From Chloroflexota bacterium (GTDB lineage: Bacteria > Chloroflexota > Dormibacteria > Dormibacterales > Dormibacteraceae), in contig VBGR01000045.1 in NCBI GenBank assembly GCA_005880695.1, positions 1 through 64,000 of the forward strand: 64,000 bases of DNA. The letters are read 5' to 3'. Positions 51,107 through 60,856 of the stretch are shown here, piece after piece. The notes below the pieces were generated by a model, which ran no database searches, was not told where the DNA came from, and saw nothing but the letters and a program-made list of their open reading frames with translations. The translations under genes and the position numbers were made by a program. Each line of letters opens with the position of its first letter. Within the stretch, counting starts at the first letter, position 1.

Positions 51107-51859
51107 GTGGCGCTGACTCCGAACCGGGAGGCGACGTGGGGAGTAATGGGGAGCAATAAAGTGGGGGCTCAATTGGCTCGCGCCGTGGATCGCTTGGCGC
51201 CCGATGGAGACGAGCGCCGGGATGTCACCGCCAGGGGCCTTCGTGACGCGCTCGCGGAGAAGCTGCGTGTCCACCCGCGCGCCGTCAGCGACCTCTCTAT
51301 CGAGACCCTGGCCACGGCGGTCGCCAACCTGAACCTGGCCTTCGACCGCATGCACCAGCTCGAAGAGGAGGCTGCCATCGACGAGCTGACCGGGGTCCTC
51401 CGCCGAGGGCACGGCATGCTCACGCTGACGCGCGAGATCCGGCGCGCCTTCCGCGAGCCGGACCCGAGGCTGGTCGTCGCCTTCATCGATGTCGACCGGC
51501 TCAAGTGGTTCAACGACAACGTCGGGCACGCGGAGGGCGACAAACTGCTGATCTCGCTGACGCGGGTGATCACCAAGCGGCTCCGTTCCCACGACGTGGT
51601 CTTTCGCTACGGCGGCGACGAGTTCGTCTGCGTCTTGCCCGGCGCCAACCTGGCGCACGCTGAGCCCATCTTCGAATCGATCTCCAAGTCCTTCGGCGAG
51701 AGCGGTCCCGACCGCGCCTTCACCGTCGGCCTGGCTGAGATGCGGCAGGACGACACTCCCGAAGGCCTGGTGGCCCGTGCCGACGAGGCCCTCTATGCGA
51801 GTCGTGCCCGCCTTGGGCACTACGACCATTCAGGCGCTCGACCGCAGCCGACGGCTTAG
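51107..51859 (+). CDS. Diguanylate cyclase (GGDEF)
   Basis: 250 residues, no membrane helix. A helical N-terminal part of about 90 residues of no known family is followed by a GGDEF domain: DELTGVLRRGHGMLTL, VVAFIDVDRLKWFNDNVGHAEGDKLL and the active-site FRYGGDEFVCVLPG. All catalytic residues are present, so it should make cyclic di-GMP; the inhibitory-site RxxD before GGDEF is not obvious. It converges on the MPG glycosylase with a 30-bp overlap. Confidence 0.88.
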   Translation: MALTPNREATWGVMGSNKVGAQLARAVDRLAPDGDERRDVTARGLRDALAEKLRVHPRAVSDLSIETLATAVANLNLAFDRMHQLEEEAAIDELTGVLRRGHGMLTLTREIRRAFREPDPRLVVAFIDVDRLKWFNDNVGHAEGDKLLISLTRVITKRLRSHDVVFRYGGDEFVCVLPGANLAHAEPIFESISKSFGESGPDRAFTVGLAEMRQDDTPEGLVARADEALYASRARLGHYDHSGARPQPTA

Positions 51860-52429
51860 GTAAGGCGACTCCAGGCAGAAGCGCCAGGGCTTCTCCTTCC
51901 AGGAGCCCGAATAGTCGACGCCGATCCGCGGCGTCGCGAAAACCTCGGCCGTTTGGAAGCCATCGTCCAGCAGGTACATCCCGGGCGGTTGCAACGGGGC
52001 GCCGTTGTCGGAGCGGTCGATGGCCAGCGAACGGCAGAGCAAGCCTGGCCCGCTGCATCGGCCAACGCCAGGACCCGGCTCGAGCGCTCGGATCAGAACC
52101 GCCTGGGGGCTGCCGGCCGGCCTGGTAACGAAGTTGAGGCAACACCACATGCCATAGATCAGGAAGACGTAGACGTGTCCGGCCGGACCGAACATGACCT
52201 GGTTGCGCGGGGTCAGGCCGCGGGCTGAATGCGCCGCCAGGTCGTCCGGTCCCAGGTACGCCTCAACCTCCACCAGCCGGCCGGTCAGACGCCGGCCGGC
52301 GACCTCTCGGACCAGCACCTTGCCGAGCAGGTCGCGAGCGACCTCGAGCGTGTCGCGCTCGAAGAAGTCAAGGGGAAGGATCTTCTCGATGAAGGGAAAG
52401 GCTAGCCGCCAGCCCGCCAGCCGGCTCAG
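51830..52429 (-). CDS. 3-methyladenine DNA glycosylase (MPG/AAG type)
   Basis: About 199 residues of the AAG fold: LPLDFFERDTLEVARDLLGKVLVR, the catalytic Glu in RLVEVEAYLGPDDLAAHS, VMFGPAGHVYVFLIYGMWCCLNFVT, and GPGLLCRSLAID. It flips out and excises alkylated purines and hypoxanthine. CTG 52429 overlaps the upstream cyclase stop as CTGA; no ATG, GTG or TTG occurs between there and the conserved FFERDT, so a longer reading would have to begin inside the cyclase gene in another frame. Confidence 0.85.
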   Translation of the reverse strand: MSRLAGWRLAFPFIEKILPLDFFERDTLEVARDLLGKVLVREVAGRRLTGRLVEVEAYLGPDDLAAHSARGLTPRNQVMFGPAGHVYVFLIYGMWCCLNFVTRPAGSPQAVLIRALEPGPGVGRCSGPGLLCRSLAIDRSDNGAPLQPPGMYLLDDGFQTAEVFATPRIGVDYSGSWKEKPWRFCLESPYLSRRLRSSA

Positions 52430-53793
52430 CCGGCCTGGCGCTGGCGCAGGGCACGGAGCTTGGCGGCTCGAGCCCGGCGGGCGCGGTGGCGTCGCTTCTC
52501 CCGGTAGAGAAGCTGGTCGGCAGCCTCGAAGAGCGCCCCGTAGTCCAGGCCGGGCTTCCATTCGGCCAGGCCGAAGCTGATCTCGAGATGGCCGGGCAGG
52601 GCTCGGCGGACCCGGTCAGCGACCTCGCTCGCGTGGCTCAGAGCAGCGTCCGGCATGGCGACGCCGAACTCGTCACCCCCCAGCCGCGCCGAGACGTCAG
52701 ATGTGCGGACGACACCTCGGATCACGTCCGCCACCGCCCGGATCGCCTCGTCGCCGGCGTGATGGCCGTGGCTGTCGTTGATCGCCTTGAGACCGTCCAT
52801 GTCCATCAGCATCAGGGTCAAAGGGCGGCCATGCCGGGCGGTCAGGGCCAGGGAACGCCGGACCTCGCGCTCGAACTCACTCCGGTTGGAGAGACCGGTC
52901 AGGTAGTCGGTATGAGCTTCGCGGAGGTGGGTGAGGCTGTGCTCGAGAGCCAGTGCGACATGGTCGCCAACCGCCCCGATGAAGCTCACCTCGACCTCGG
53001 CGAAGCTGCGCTGGTGGCGGCTCAAGACGACGAGCATCCCGCTGAGCGAGCGACCCTGGCCGAGGGGCACGACCAGCGCGCTCTGGTAGGGCCCGAACAT
53101 CCCATCCTCCACCTGGTCGAGCTGAAGAGGCACGCCCCGGCGGACGGCCGCGGCCACCTGCTGTCGGCCGAGGAGGTCGAGCTGCGCCAGGAAGCGCGAC
53201 TCGTGCTCAGACAAGCCGATCGTCGCGGCGAGCACCAGCTGGGGTGGCCGGGCTGAGCCGTCCCGAACCTGCCAGATGGCGCCGCCGTCCAGCTGCATGG
53301 CCTTCACGGTCTCGCGAAGGCCGGCCTCCGCAACCTCGTAGACATCGAGTGTCCGGCCGACGGCTCGAGCCACCCGGATCAGCGCCCGCAGCTCCGCCTT
53401 CTGCTCCTCGTGCTGGTCGGCCTCGACCTCCATGTAGCCTCGGGTCAGCAGCAAAACCAGCGCGCGCGTGAGCTGAGCCAGCTTTCGCGGCGCGCGCCGG
53501 CCCGACATCTTGATTGCCGTCTCGACGCCCATCGCCAGCTCCAGCAGCGTGTCAAGGCCGACGCCCTGGCGCTGCAGCCGCTCGGCGCAAAGGCGGGCAT
53601 GGAGAGCGAGGTCGAGCGGGATCTCGTCACCACCGACGGCGAGGGTGCCCAGCAGTGTGTCGAGGAGCGTGTCCGCCACGGTCGGCGCTGCCGCGCCGCG
53701 CTCTTCTAAGAGGCGGGCGGTCTCGGCGAGCTCACCAGCGAGCAGGTCCGCCAGCGCGGACCTGACACGGTCATCGCCGGCTGCAAGGTTCAT
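52426..53793 (-). CDS. Diguanylate cyclase with GAF-like sensor domain
   Basis: 455 residues, soluble. Residues 1-130 are an all-helical N-terminal domain, 140-290 a GAF-like domain (TLDVYEVAEAGLRETVKAMQLDGGAIWQV, GDHVALALEHS), and 300-440 a GGDEF domain with DYLTGLSNRSEFEREV, LMLMDMDGLKAINDSHGHHAGDEAI and the active site RLGGDEFGVAMP. Likely makes cyclic di-GMP in response to a cytoplasmic signal. It faces away from the aldolase gene. This is the second cyclase within 3 kb. Confidence 0.88.
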   Translation of the reverse strand: MNLAAGDDRVRSALADLLAGELAETARLLEERGAAAPTVADTLLDTLLGTLAVGGDEIPLDLALHARLCAERLQRQGVGLDTLLELAMGVETAIKMSGRRAPRKLAQLTRALVLLLTRGYMEVEADQHEEQKAELRALIRVARAVGRTLDVYEVAEAGLRETVKAMQLDGGAIWQVRDGSARPPQLVLAATIGLSEHESRFLAQLDLLGRQQVAAAVRRGVPLQLDQVEDGMFGPYQSALVVPLGQGRSLSGMLVVLSRHQRSFAEVEVSFIGAVGDHVALALEHSLTHLREAHTDYLTGLSNRSEFEREVRRSLALTARHGRPLTLMLMDMDGLKAINDSHGHHAGDEAIRAVADVIRGVVRTSDVSARLGGDEFGVAMPDAALSHASEVADRVRRALPGHLEISFGLAEWKPGLDYGALFEAADQLLYREKRRHRARRARAAKLRALRQRQAG

Positions 53794-53866
53794 TTACGAA
53801 GTCTCTTACGTTGAATGACGCGAGCCTGAGGCGATCATTGCGCGGACAGGCGCGCGATCCGGGGCC

Positions 53867-53872
53867 TAAAGT
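53867..53872 (+). promoter_or_regulatory. Putative -10 box (TAAAGT) of the aldolase operon
   Basis: TAAAGT lies about 33 nt before the start, leaving room for a short leader that carries AGGAG at 53893-53897. Confidence 0.38.
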
Positions 53873-53905
53873 GTTGACTGACACGCCCTTTCAGGAGATG
53901 GCTAA

Positions 53906-54981
<1,076 letters not shown>

Positions 54982-54985
<4 letters not shown>

Positions 54986-55671
54986 AACTGGCGTTTCTCG
55001 GCACCGGGGCGGCGTTCAGCCTCGAGCGTTACAACGGGTCGGTGTGCGTCGACGGGCGTCTCCTGCTCGACGCCGGCGCCCCCCTGCTCACGCACCTGCA
55101 CCGCCTGGGCATCGACCCGGGCGGGATCGAGACGATCTTCCTGACCCACTTCCATGCCGACCACACACTCGGACTGGCACCTTTCGTCCTCCACCGCCTC
55201 TTCCGGGACAAGCGGCCGTTCACCATCGTCGGCCCGACCGGCGTTGAGGAGCGGATGGAGGCGTTTTTCCGCTTCGCCTGGCACGACGACTTCTGGCTGG
55301 AGTTCCGGGCTCGCCTGCCGCTTACTTACGTCGAGGCGGGCGAGAGAGGCGAACTCAACGGGATTCGCTACGAGACCGTGGCCTTGAAGCATGGAGCCGG
55401 CGGCTGCACCGGGTACCGGCTCTGGATCGACGGCCGTCTCCTGGCGTACTCCGGAGACACGGAGCCGACGCCCGAGTTGGAGCAGCTTGTCGAGGGCGCC
55501 GAGATCGCGATCATCGAGGCGACCGGGCCTGGCGACCAGTTTTCCCACATGCCTTGGGACGCCGCCCTGGCGCTTCGAGATCGCCATCCGGAGACGCGTT
55601 ACTTCTTCAACCATATCTATGAAGGCACCCTGGAGAACGCGACCGAGGACTTGACGGTCGTGGAGGTGTAA
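54982..55671 (+). CDS. RNase Z-like metallo-beta-lactamase hydrolase
   Basis: 229 residues: [16 protein letters not shown] at the start, metal motif [10 protein letters not shown], GHxx-like second site in [25 protein letters not shown] (bridging Asp) and the late His in FFNHIYEG. It resembles RNase Z-fold hydrolases of the arylsulfatase/phosphodiesterase branch. CTG 54982 overlaps the aldolase stop as CTGA and yields [12 protein letters not shown], the family's standard N-terminus; no usual start exists nearby in this frame. Confidence 0.86.
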
Positions 55672-55681
55672 AAACTCAGGC

Positions 55682-55942
55682 ATGAGCAGCGCTGAGACGA
55701 AGACCAAGACCGAGACCGAACCCAGGCGCAACCTGGCGGCGGCGATCGTGGGCGGGGTGGCCGGCAGCCTGGTGTTCGCTCTGCTGCTCGGCCTGGGCTT
55801 CCTGCTCTACCAGCGCCTCTACGGCGATTCGACGCTTGCCCTGGTGATCTTACTGGCGGTGTTCGGCGGACTCGGCGCGTACGCGGGCTGGCTGCTCGGA
55901 GTCCTGGTGTTCTCGGCGGTGAGGGGGTCGGTCGAGACCTGA
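55682..55942 (+). CDS. Small two-helix membrane protein
   Basis: 86 residues: a charged N-terminus (SSAETKTKTETEPRR) and two membrane helices (AAAIVGGVAGSLVFALLLGLGFLLY and LALVILLAVFGGLGAYAGWLLGVLVF), both rich in Gly. No family recognised. It starts ten bases after the MBL gene stop, with a TAAAAA stretch 7 nt before the ATG. Confidence 0.6.
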   Translation: MSSAETKTKTETEPRRNLAAAIVGGVAGSLVFALLLGLGFLLYQRLYGDSTLALVILLAVFGGLGAYAGWLLGVLVFSAVRGSVET

Positions 55943-55962
55943 AGTTCGGTCCTATGACGTCT

Positions 55963-55985
55963 AGATATATCCGAGTGATGTATCT
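55963..55985. promoter_or_regulatory. Operator-like inverted repeat before the PadR gene
   Basis: AGATATATC-cgagt-GATGTATCT, arms matching at 8 of 9 positions, ends nine bases before ATG 55995. The ATAT core could also supply a -10 box. Position fits autorepression by the PadR protein. Confidence 0.55.
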
Positions 55986-55994
55986 TGTCGAGCG

Positions 55995-56540
55995 ATGTCG
56001 CAAACTCGACTCTCCAACACCTCGCGGGCGATCCTCGGCATCCTCTCGACCGGCCCCCTGTCCGGCTATGACATCAAGGCGTTCGCCGACAGCTCGGTGC
56101 GGCATTTCTGGGCGGTCAGCTACGGGCAGCTCTACCCCGAGCTGAAGGCGCTGGCGGCCGCCGGCCTGGTTGCGGCTGAGGCGCAGCCCCGCGGCTTCCG
56201 TCGGCGCACCGTGTACAGCCTCACCGAAACCGGGCGGGCGGCGCTGGCGGATTGGCTGGCGGAGCCGATCGCGGGTGGCCACGAGCTCCGGGACGAGCTG
56301 CTCCTGAAGCTCTTCTTCAGCGATCCGGTAAGCCCGTCACACTTGCAGACTCTGCTTCGCCAGATGCGCAGACGGCACGAAGAGGCCGCAGCGGATCTGA
56401 CCGACCAGCAAGAGAAGCTCGGCCCCCGCGCCGGCGCCCTGCGTCAAGCGGTGAGCCGGTTCGGCGGCGAATACCATCGGTTCCGCGCCGACTGGTGCAC
56501 CCGGCTCCTGGCTGAGATTCAGGGCGAGGCTCGCCGGTGA
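55995..56540 (+). CDS. PadR-family transcriptional regulator
   Basis: 181 residues. The N-terminal winged helix has [48 protein letters not shown] and [22 protein letters not shown]. The C-terminal Vir-like helical dimerisation domain has [22 protein letters not shown]. PadR proteins usually repress a neighbouring transporter or enzyme gene and their own gene. The only close neighbours are the small membrane protein upstream and the DUF929 protein downstream. Confidence 0.9.
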   Translation: MSQTRLSNTSRAILGILSTGPLSGYDIKAFADSSVRHFWAVSYGQLYPELKALAAAGLVAAEAQPRGFRRRTVYSLTETGRAALADWLAEPIAGGHELRDELLLKLFFSDPVSPSHLQTLLRQMRRRHEEAAADLTDQQEKLGPRAGALRQAVSRFGGEYHRFRADWCTRLLAEIQGEARR

Positions 56541-56562
56541 TGCTCGGCCGATACTTCTCCTG

Positions 56563-57414
56563 ATGGCGCAGCCCAAGCGCCGGCGCCGGCCGGATTCGCG
56601 CCGGCCGCCCCCATCCCCTCCGGCTCAGCCAGGCGTCCTGGTCCCGGTCATCGTCACGCTCGCCGGTGTCGTGCTGCTGGTCAGCGCCTTCTTCGTCTAC
56701 CGCGCGCTCACGCTGAAGCCCGCACCGCCACCGCCAAGCCAGACGAGCACCGCGTCCTTGATCGCAGAGATAACTGCGATTCCTGATTCTGAGCTGGCCC
56801 GCGTCGGCGCCGGCACCGCCGACCAAAGCAATGTGAAGCGGGCCAACGACCCTCCGCTTCGGGGACCGGACGGGAAGCCTGAGGTTCTCTACATCGGCGG
56901 CGAGTTCTGTCCTTACTGCGCCGCCCAGCGCTGGCCGATCATCATCGCCCTCTCCAGGTTTGGCACCTTCTCGGGGCTGCAACCAGCCAGCTCGTCGTCG
57001 ACCGACGCGTTTCCGAACACGCCGACTTTCACCTTCCGATCGGTCTCCTTTCAGAGCAGCTACCTGGACCTGGTCGCGCTCGAAGTCCGTGACCGCAACG
57101 GTGACCCGCTGCAGACGATGACCTCTGAACAGCGGGCGCTGCTTGCCAAGTACACGCAGAACACGATCCCGTTCGTCGACTTCGGGAACTCATACGTGCT
57201 CTCCGGGCCCAACTACTCGCCGCAGGTGCTGGCGGGCAGGAGCTGGCAGCAGGTGGCGGCCACGTTGAAAGATCCCTCCTCACCGCAGGCGAAAGCGATC
57301 CTCGGGTCGGCCGCGGTGCTCACCGCCCTCACCTGTCAGATCACCGGCGGCCAGCCAGCCGCCACCTGCTCCCTGCCGGCGATCCGCTCACTCGGGGACA
57401 GCCTGCCGAGGTGA
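56563..57414 (+). CDS. DUF929 thioredoxin-like membrane-anchored protein
   Basis: 283 residues. A basic, Pro-rich start ([11 protein letters not shown]) and one membrane helix ([25 protein letters not shown]) anchor an outer domain with the redox motif [13 protein letters not shown] (CPYC), typical of DUF929 proteins that resemble DsbA/thioredoxins. Two more cysteines near the end (TCQ and TCS) may form a structural bridge. Followed by VKOR, a known oxidant of such proteins, so a disulfide-forming pair outside the membrane is likely. Confidence 0.86.
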   Translation: MAQPKRRRRPDSRRPPPSPPAQPGVLVPVIVTLAGVVLLVSAFFVYRALTLKPAPPPPSQTSTASLIAEITAIPDSELARVGAGTADQSNVKRANDPPLRGPDGKPEVLYIGGEFCPYCAAQRWPIIIALSRFGTFSGLQPASSSSTDAFPNTPTFTFRSVSFQSSYLDLVALEVRDRNGDPLQTMTSEQRALLAKYTQNTIPFVDFGNSYVLSGPNYSPQVLAGRSWQQVAATLKDPSSPQAKAILGSAAVLTALTCQITGGQPAATCSLPAIRSLGDSLPR

Positions 57415-57451
57415 ACTCGCACCCCGAAGGATTCGGACCCAGTGATTTAGG

Positions 57452-57910
57452 TTGACGCGCGACCGAGTCTTGCTGCTGACTGCAGCGGCCTCCGGCGCGG
57501 CAGGTCTCGCCGTCTCCGGGTACCTGACAGCGGTCCACTCTGCGTCGGCACCGCTGGTCTGTCCGGCGACTGCAACTGTCGACTGCGAACGCGTCCTTTC
57601 AAGCCCCTACGGCGTGCTGCCGGGTTCAGCCGTCCCGACGTCTGCGGCCGGGGTCGCCTGGTTCGCGATCAGTCTCGTGCTCGTCGGGCTGCTGTTCCGC
57701 CACCCGGCCTCGGCGCCGCTCCGCCGCCTCCTCGTCGGCTGGGCGGCGCTCGGACTCATCTCCGTCCTCTATCTGGTCTTCATCGAGGTCGTCGTGATCG
57801 GAGCCATCTGCGCCTGGTGCACGGCGGTGCACGTGCTCGTCCTGGCGTTCTTCCTGGTCGCCCTGGTGCGCTGGCTATCATTCGAACCCAAGTGGCAAAG
57901 CCCAACCTGA
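57452..57910 (+). CDS. Vitamin K epoxide reductase (VKOR) family protein
   Basis: 152 residues with four membrane helices. Loop cysteines are seen in VCPATATVDCERVLSSPYG and the quinone-site pair CAWC in GAICAWCTAVHVL. Bacterial VKOR oxidises DsbA-like partners and passes electrons to quinone, replacing DsbB. It is the probable partner of the DUF929 CPYC protein upstream. The start is TTG 57452. Confidence 0.9.
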   Translation: MTRDRVLLLTAAASGAAGLAVSGYLTAVHSASAPLVCPATATVDCERVLSSPYGVLPGSAVPTSAAGVAWFAISLVLVGLLFRHPASAPLRRLLVGWAALGLISVLYLVFIEVVVIGAICAWCTAVHVLVLAFFLVALVRWLSFEPKWQSPT

Positions 57911-57921
57911 CCGGAGCAGGA

Positions 57922-58167
57922 GTGCGCCTGCCGTGGGCCCGCGAGCAGCTTCGAATCGCGCTCGAGATCCTCGACAACCCGGGCGGCGGGCTGGTCTTCG
58001 GCTACCAGGCGATCGGGCAAGTGCGCGCCCATCTGGAGGAGACCGACGCCGAACGCTGGGAGCCGGTGATCCGGCTCCTCCACGATGCTGAGCAGCACGC
58101 GGTCCGGCGGGACTTCGGACCCGCCCAGGAGAAGATTCGAGAGGCTTTGCGACAGCTGGAGGGGTAG
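57922..58167 (+). CDS. Hypothetical small helical protein
   Basis: 81 residues, wholly helical and charged (LRIALEILDNPGGGLVFGYQAIGQVRAHLEE, DAERWEPVIRLLHDAEQHAV). GTG 57922 has GGAGCAGGA immediately upstream; an alternative CTG 57907 overlaps the VKOR stop as CTGA. No family recognised. It ends five bases before the disrupted glycosyltransferase gene. Confidence 0.5.
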   Translation: MRLPWAREQLRIALEILDNPGGGLVFGYQAIGQVRAHLEETDAERWEPVIRLLHDAEQHAVRRDFGPAQEKIREALRQLEG

Positions 58168-58172
58168 CGCTG

Positions 58173-58675
58173 ATGCGAATTCGTTCGCTGCTCGTGGCGC
58201 TCGCCGGCCTGTTGGTGCTGGGCTTCATCGGCCTCTGGATTGCCACGCCGACCGCCGCCGATGTGCAGCCGCGAGTTGCCCGGTTGGTGGCAAGTGAGCA
58301 TTCGAGGCTGCTCCGTCCGGGCGAAGTGCCGCCCTTGCTCAAGGAGGCGGTCGTCGGGATCGAGTACGAGCGCTTCTTCCAGCACCACGGTCTGGACGTG
58401 GTCGGGCTCGTCCGCTCTGGTCTCTACGATGCCGGCCACGGCTGCCTCTGCCAGGGCGGCTCGGAGTTCTTGGTTTGCCGGAGTACGCGCTCCTCGCCGG
58501 CATCCAGCAGGCGCCGACCCTCTACAACCCGCTGGTACACCCTGACCTCGCGTCGAGACGGCGAGCCTCGGTCCTGAAGCAGATGGTCGCCGAGGGTTAC
58601 ATCACGCAGGAGGAGTCTGTAGCGGCGGCCGCCTCCCCGCTCGGGGTCGGAACCGCGCCGCTCGGCTGCGCCTAG
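58173..58675 (+). pseudogene. Monofunctional peptidoglycan glycosyltransferase (GT51), internal deletion
   Basis: An N-terminal signal-anchor helix (SLLVALAGLLVLGFIGLWIA) is followed by GT51 start motifs LLKEAVVGIEYERFFQHHGLDVVGLVRS and QGGS, where TITQQ should follow. Instead the sequence jumps to the late family block PEYALLAGIQQAPTLYNPLVHPDLASRRRASVLKQMV in another frame (58475-58675). About 80 residues of the catalytic core are missing, including most of the lipid II-binding site. Non-functional as read; either a true deletion or an assembly gap. Confidence 0.78.
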
Positions 58676-58682
58676 CCGGAGC

Positions 58683-59111
58683 TCAGTCAGGCTCCTCGTC
58701 GGGTAGCAGCCAGCGGATCGCCTCGGACATGGGCCGGACCAGCGTGCGGTAGTCGTCCTCGCCAAGGCGGTCGCGCGCGAGCACCGCCAGTCCCGCCGCC
58801 AGCGCAGCCTCCTCGGCGCGATGGCCGACGTCGCCGGGCTCGACTTTCCACGCGACAGTCGAGCCGCGGCCTTCAGTGAACTCGCTGATCTCGGCCTGGG
58901 CCGAGGTCCAGGCCTCTTTGCGAACTTTCTCGAGGGCGTCCTGGCGCGCCTTGTCGAAGGCCTGGCGCCGGTTGGGATGGATGGCGACGTGCCGGTCCCA
59001 GCCGTGCGCGATGCGCTCGATTCCGCTGGGACCCAGCACGCGGATGTCGTCGAGGAGCCGCTGGAAGAGGTCGGCCTGCTCGCCGTACCCGTAGCCGTCG
59101 CGGTCGGTCAT
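58683..59111 (-). CDS. Hypothetical protein of the SSB/TrbL-like cassette
   Basis: 142 residues, soluble, acidic: FQRLLDDIRVLGPSGIERIAHGWDRHVAIHPNRRQAFDKARQDALEKV, then an acidic Trp-containing middle and a helical end (MSEAIRWLLPDEEPD). No known domain recognised. It is last in the minus-strand series pilin-like, TrbL-like, M23, SSB, 40 bp after the SSB gene. Confidence 0.6.
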   Translation of the reverse strand: MTDRDGYGYGEQADLFQRLLDDIRVLGPSGIERIAHGWDRHVAIHPNRRQAFDKARQDALEKVRKEAWTSAQAEISEFTEGRGSTVAWKVEPGDVGHRAEEAALAAGLAVLARDRLGEDDYRTLVRPMSEAIRWLLPDEEPD

Positions 59112-59151
59112 CCTTCGCGAGGATACTCGGGCCGCTCTGGCCTCGCCGCGC

Positions 59152-59496
59152 TCAGGCGGCCTCGCCCGGCTTGGGGCCGAGCATCTGCAGGTTGTCGACC
59201 AGGATCTCGGTCGACCAGTGCTTCTTGCCCTCGGCGTCGTCCCAGGTTCGAGTCTGCAGCCGGCCGTCGCAGAAGATCAGGCGGCCCTTGCGGAGATACT
59301 CTCCGACCACCTCGGCCTGGCGTCCGAAGACCACCAGCTGGTGGAACTCGGTGTGCTCCTTGCGGTTCCCTTCGTCGTCCTTCCCGCCATAGGTATTGGT
59401 GGCGACCCGGAGGTTCGCGACGTGTTGGCCGCCGTTGGTGGCCCGGAGCTCCGGGTCGGCCGTGAGCCGCCCGATCAGGATGACCTTGTTGACCAT
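59152..59496 (-). CDS. ssb: Single-stranded DNA-binding protein, short form without acidic tail
   Basis: 114 residues of the SSB OB-fold: start MVNKVILIGRLTADPELRAT, then VANLRVATNTYG, TEFHQLVVFGRQAEVVGEYLRKGRLIFCDGRLQTRTW and STEILVDNLQMLG. It ends eight residues later and lacks the disordered linker and the acidic DDIPF-like tip by which housekeeping SSB recruits repair and replication proteins. This points to an accessory SSB, as found with competence or conjugation. It begins three bases before the M23 gene's end. Confidence 0.9.
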   Translation of the reverse strand: MVNKVILIGRLTADPELRATNGGQHVANLRVATNTYGGKDDEGNRKEHTEFHQLVVFGRQAEVVGEYLRKGRLIFCDGRLQTRTWDDAEGKKHWSTEILVDNLQMLGPKPGEAA

Positions 59497-59498
59497 GG

Positions 59499-60011
59499 CT
59501 ATGTGCCTCCTTTGTTGTTGCCGGCCTGCCAGCTGATAAGCCAGGGAGCGGGGTCGACCGCCAGGCCGAAGCGGTGGACCTCGAAGTGGAGGTGGGAACC
59601 CGTCGAGAGACCGCTGCTGCCGACGAGGCCGATCACCTGGCCGGGCGTGACCGGCTCCCGGTCCGCGACAAACGCCGCGGCGAGGTGGCAGTAGAGGGTC
59701 AGCATCCCCGCGTCGTGCTCGACGACGACATGGATGCCACAGGGCCCGCCGGCTCCGGTATGAGCCACGCCGGGGGCGGGCGCGTGGACCTGGGTGCCGG
59801 CGGGCGCGGCGAAGTCGATGCCGCCGTGGAAGTGACCTTGGGGACAGCTGGCATCGATGGGCTCCAGCTCGAATGCCGTGCAGCCGAAAGGCTGGGTCAT
59901 CACCGCACCCGGGACGAGGACACCGTCCCAGGCGGGTGCGCGGCCACCGAGCAGGAGCAGTGAAGCAAGCCCGGCCACCGTGATCGAGAGCGCACGGAGG
60001 AACGTGATCAC
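59499..60011 (-). CDS. M23-family peptidase (LytM-like endopeptidase)
   Basis: 170 residues with a signal or anchor helix (ALSITVAGLASLLLLGG) and a compact LytM domain: zinc ligands in GHFHGGIDFAAPAGTQVHAPAPG (H-x3-D) and GSHLHFEVHRFG (HxH). All zinc ligands are present, so it should cut peptidoglycan cross-bridges outside the membrane. GTG 60011 overlaps the TrbL-like stop (GTGA). In transport systems such enzymes open the wall for an envelope-spanning channel. Confidence 0.9.
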   Translation of the reverse strand: MITFLRALSITVAGLASLLLLGGRAPAWDGVLVPGAVMTQPFGCTAFELEPIDASCPQGHFHGGIDFAAPAGTQVHAPAPGVAHTGAGGPCGIHVVVEHDAGMLTLYCHLAAAFVADREPVTPGQVIGLVGSSGLSTGSHLHFEVHRFGLAVDPAPWLISWQAGNNKGGT

Positions 60012-60856
60012 TTGACGTGGGACGCGACGTGCGCGTAGTGCTTGGCCATCGCCACCAGGTGAGAGCCGGCCCGAGAGGTGGCGTGGAAGGCGCCCGGGAC
60101 CTTGAACGCGATCAGCACGGTGGCCAGGGCGAACGCATGGCGAATCGGCGAGTGGCCATTCGCCTGCTCAAATTCGAACCCGATGCCGATGATCAGGAGC
60201 TGGGCCGGCTGCATGAAGAGGGTGGTGACGAAGAGCGAGCCCCATTCGCGCGCGTAGTGGTGGGTGTCGGGGAGCACGAAGAGCAGCGCGGCGAGTGGGG
60301 CAACGAGTGTCAGCACCACGAGGAGGGCGAAGCGGATGACATAGGCGAGGGCGAGCACCAGATAGGAGATGAAGAGCGCGACCGTGACCAGGACGGGCAC
60401 GGTCGGCACGCCGCCAAGCTCGTCCCTGCTGAACAGGGTGTTGACCAGGTTGAAATGCAGGCCCATCGCCTGGACCACCTGGCAGAGCGCGTTGTTGGCG
60501 TCGACGGCCAGCTGGACGAGCGGCAACGAGAAGTTGATCAACAGCACGGCGAGCAACAGGCGGGGCAGCAGGATCCGGACCGTGTAGAGGCTGCGCACGC
60601 CGTGAGCCCACATGATGTGGAAGCTGCCCCAGAGCACCACCACCGCGAGCGCCGCATCGGCGACGCCCTGGGTCCACGGGATCAGGGCATGGATGACCCC
60701 GGTGTCGGTGAACCGGCCGAATGGCGGCAGGGGGTTGCCCGTGTCGAACACGTAGGCCCAGAAGGTGGACACGACCAGGTCGCGGTTGCCGAGGACGGCC
60801 TCGGCCGCCAGCCGAGCGAAGGCCGCGCCCAGGTCGAGGGGCCAGAGCAGGTTCAT
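60008..60856 (-). CDS. TrbL/VirB6-like polytopic membrane protein
   Basis: About 282 residues with roughly six membrane helices and long loops: GVADAALAVVVLWGSFHIMW, ILLPRLLLAVLLINFSLPLVQLAVD, VLVTVALFISYLVLALAYVIRFALLVVLTLVAPLAALLFVLP, and a late MQPAQLLIIGIGFEF. The long hydrophobic core followed by APLAALLFVLP resembles TrbL/VirB6 inner-membrane components of type IV secretion. ATG 60856 overlaps the pilin-like gene (ATGA). No VirB4 or coupling ATPase is within the window. Confidence 0.7.
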   Translation of the reverse strand: MNLLWPLDLGAAFARLAAEAVLGNRDLVVSTFWAYVFDTGNPLPPFGRFTDTGVIHALIPWTQGVADAALAVVVLWGSFHIMWAHGVRSLYTVRILLPRLLLAVLLINFSLPLVQLAVDANNALCQVVQAMGLHFNLVNTLFSRDELGGVPTVPVLVTVALFISYLVLALAYVIRFALLVVLTLVAPLAALLFVLPDTHHYAREWGSLFVTTLFMQPAQLLIIGIGFEFEQANGHSPIRHAFALATVLIAFKVPGAFHATSRAGSHLVAMAKHYAHVASHVK

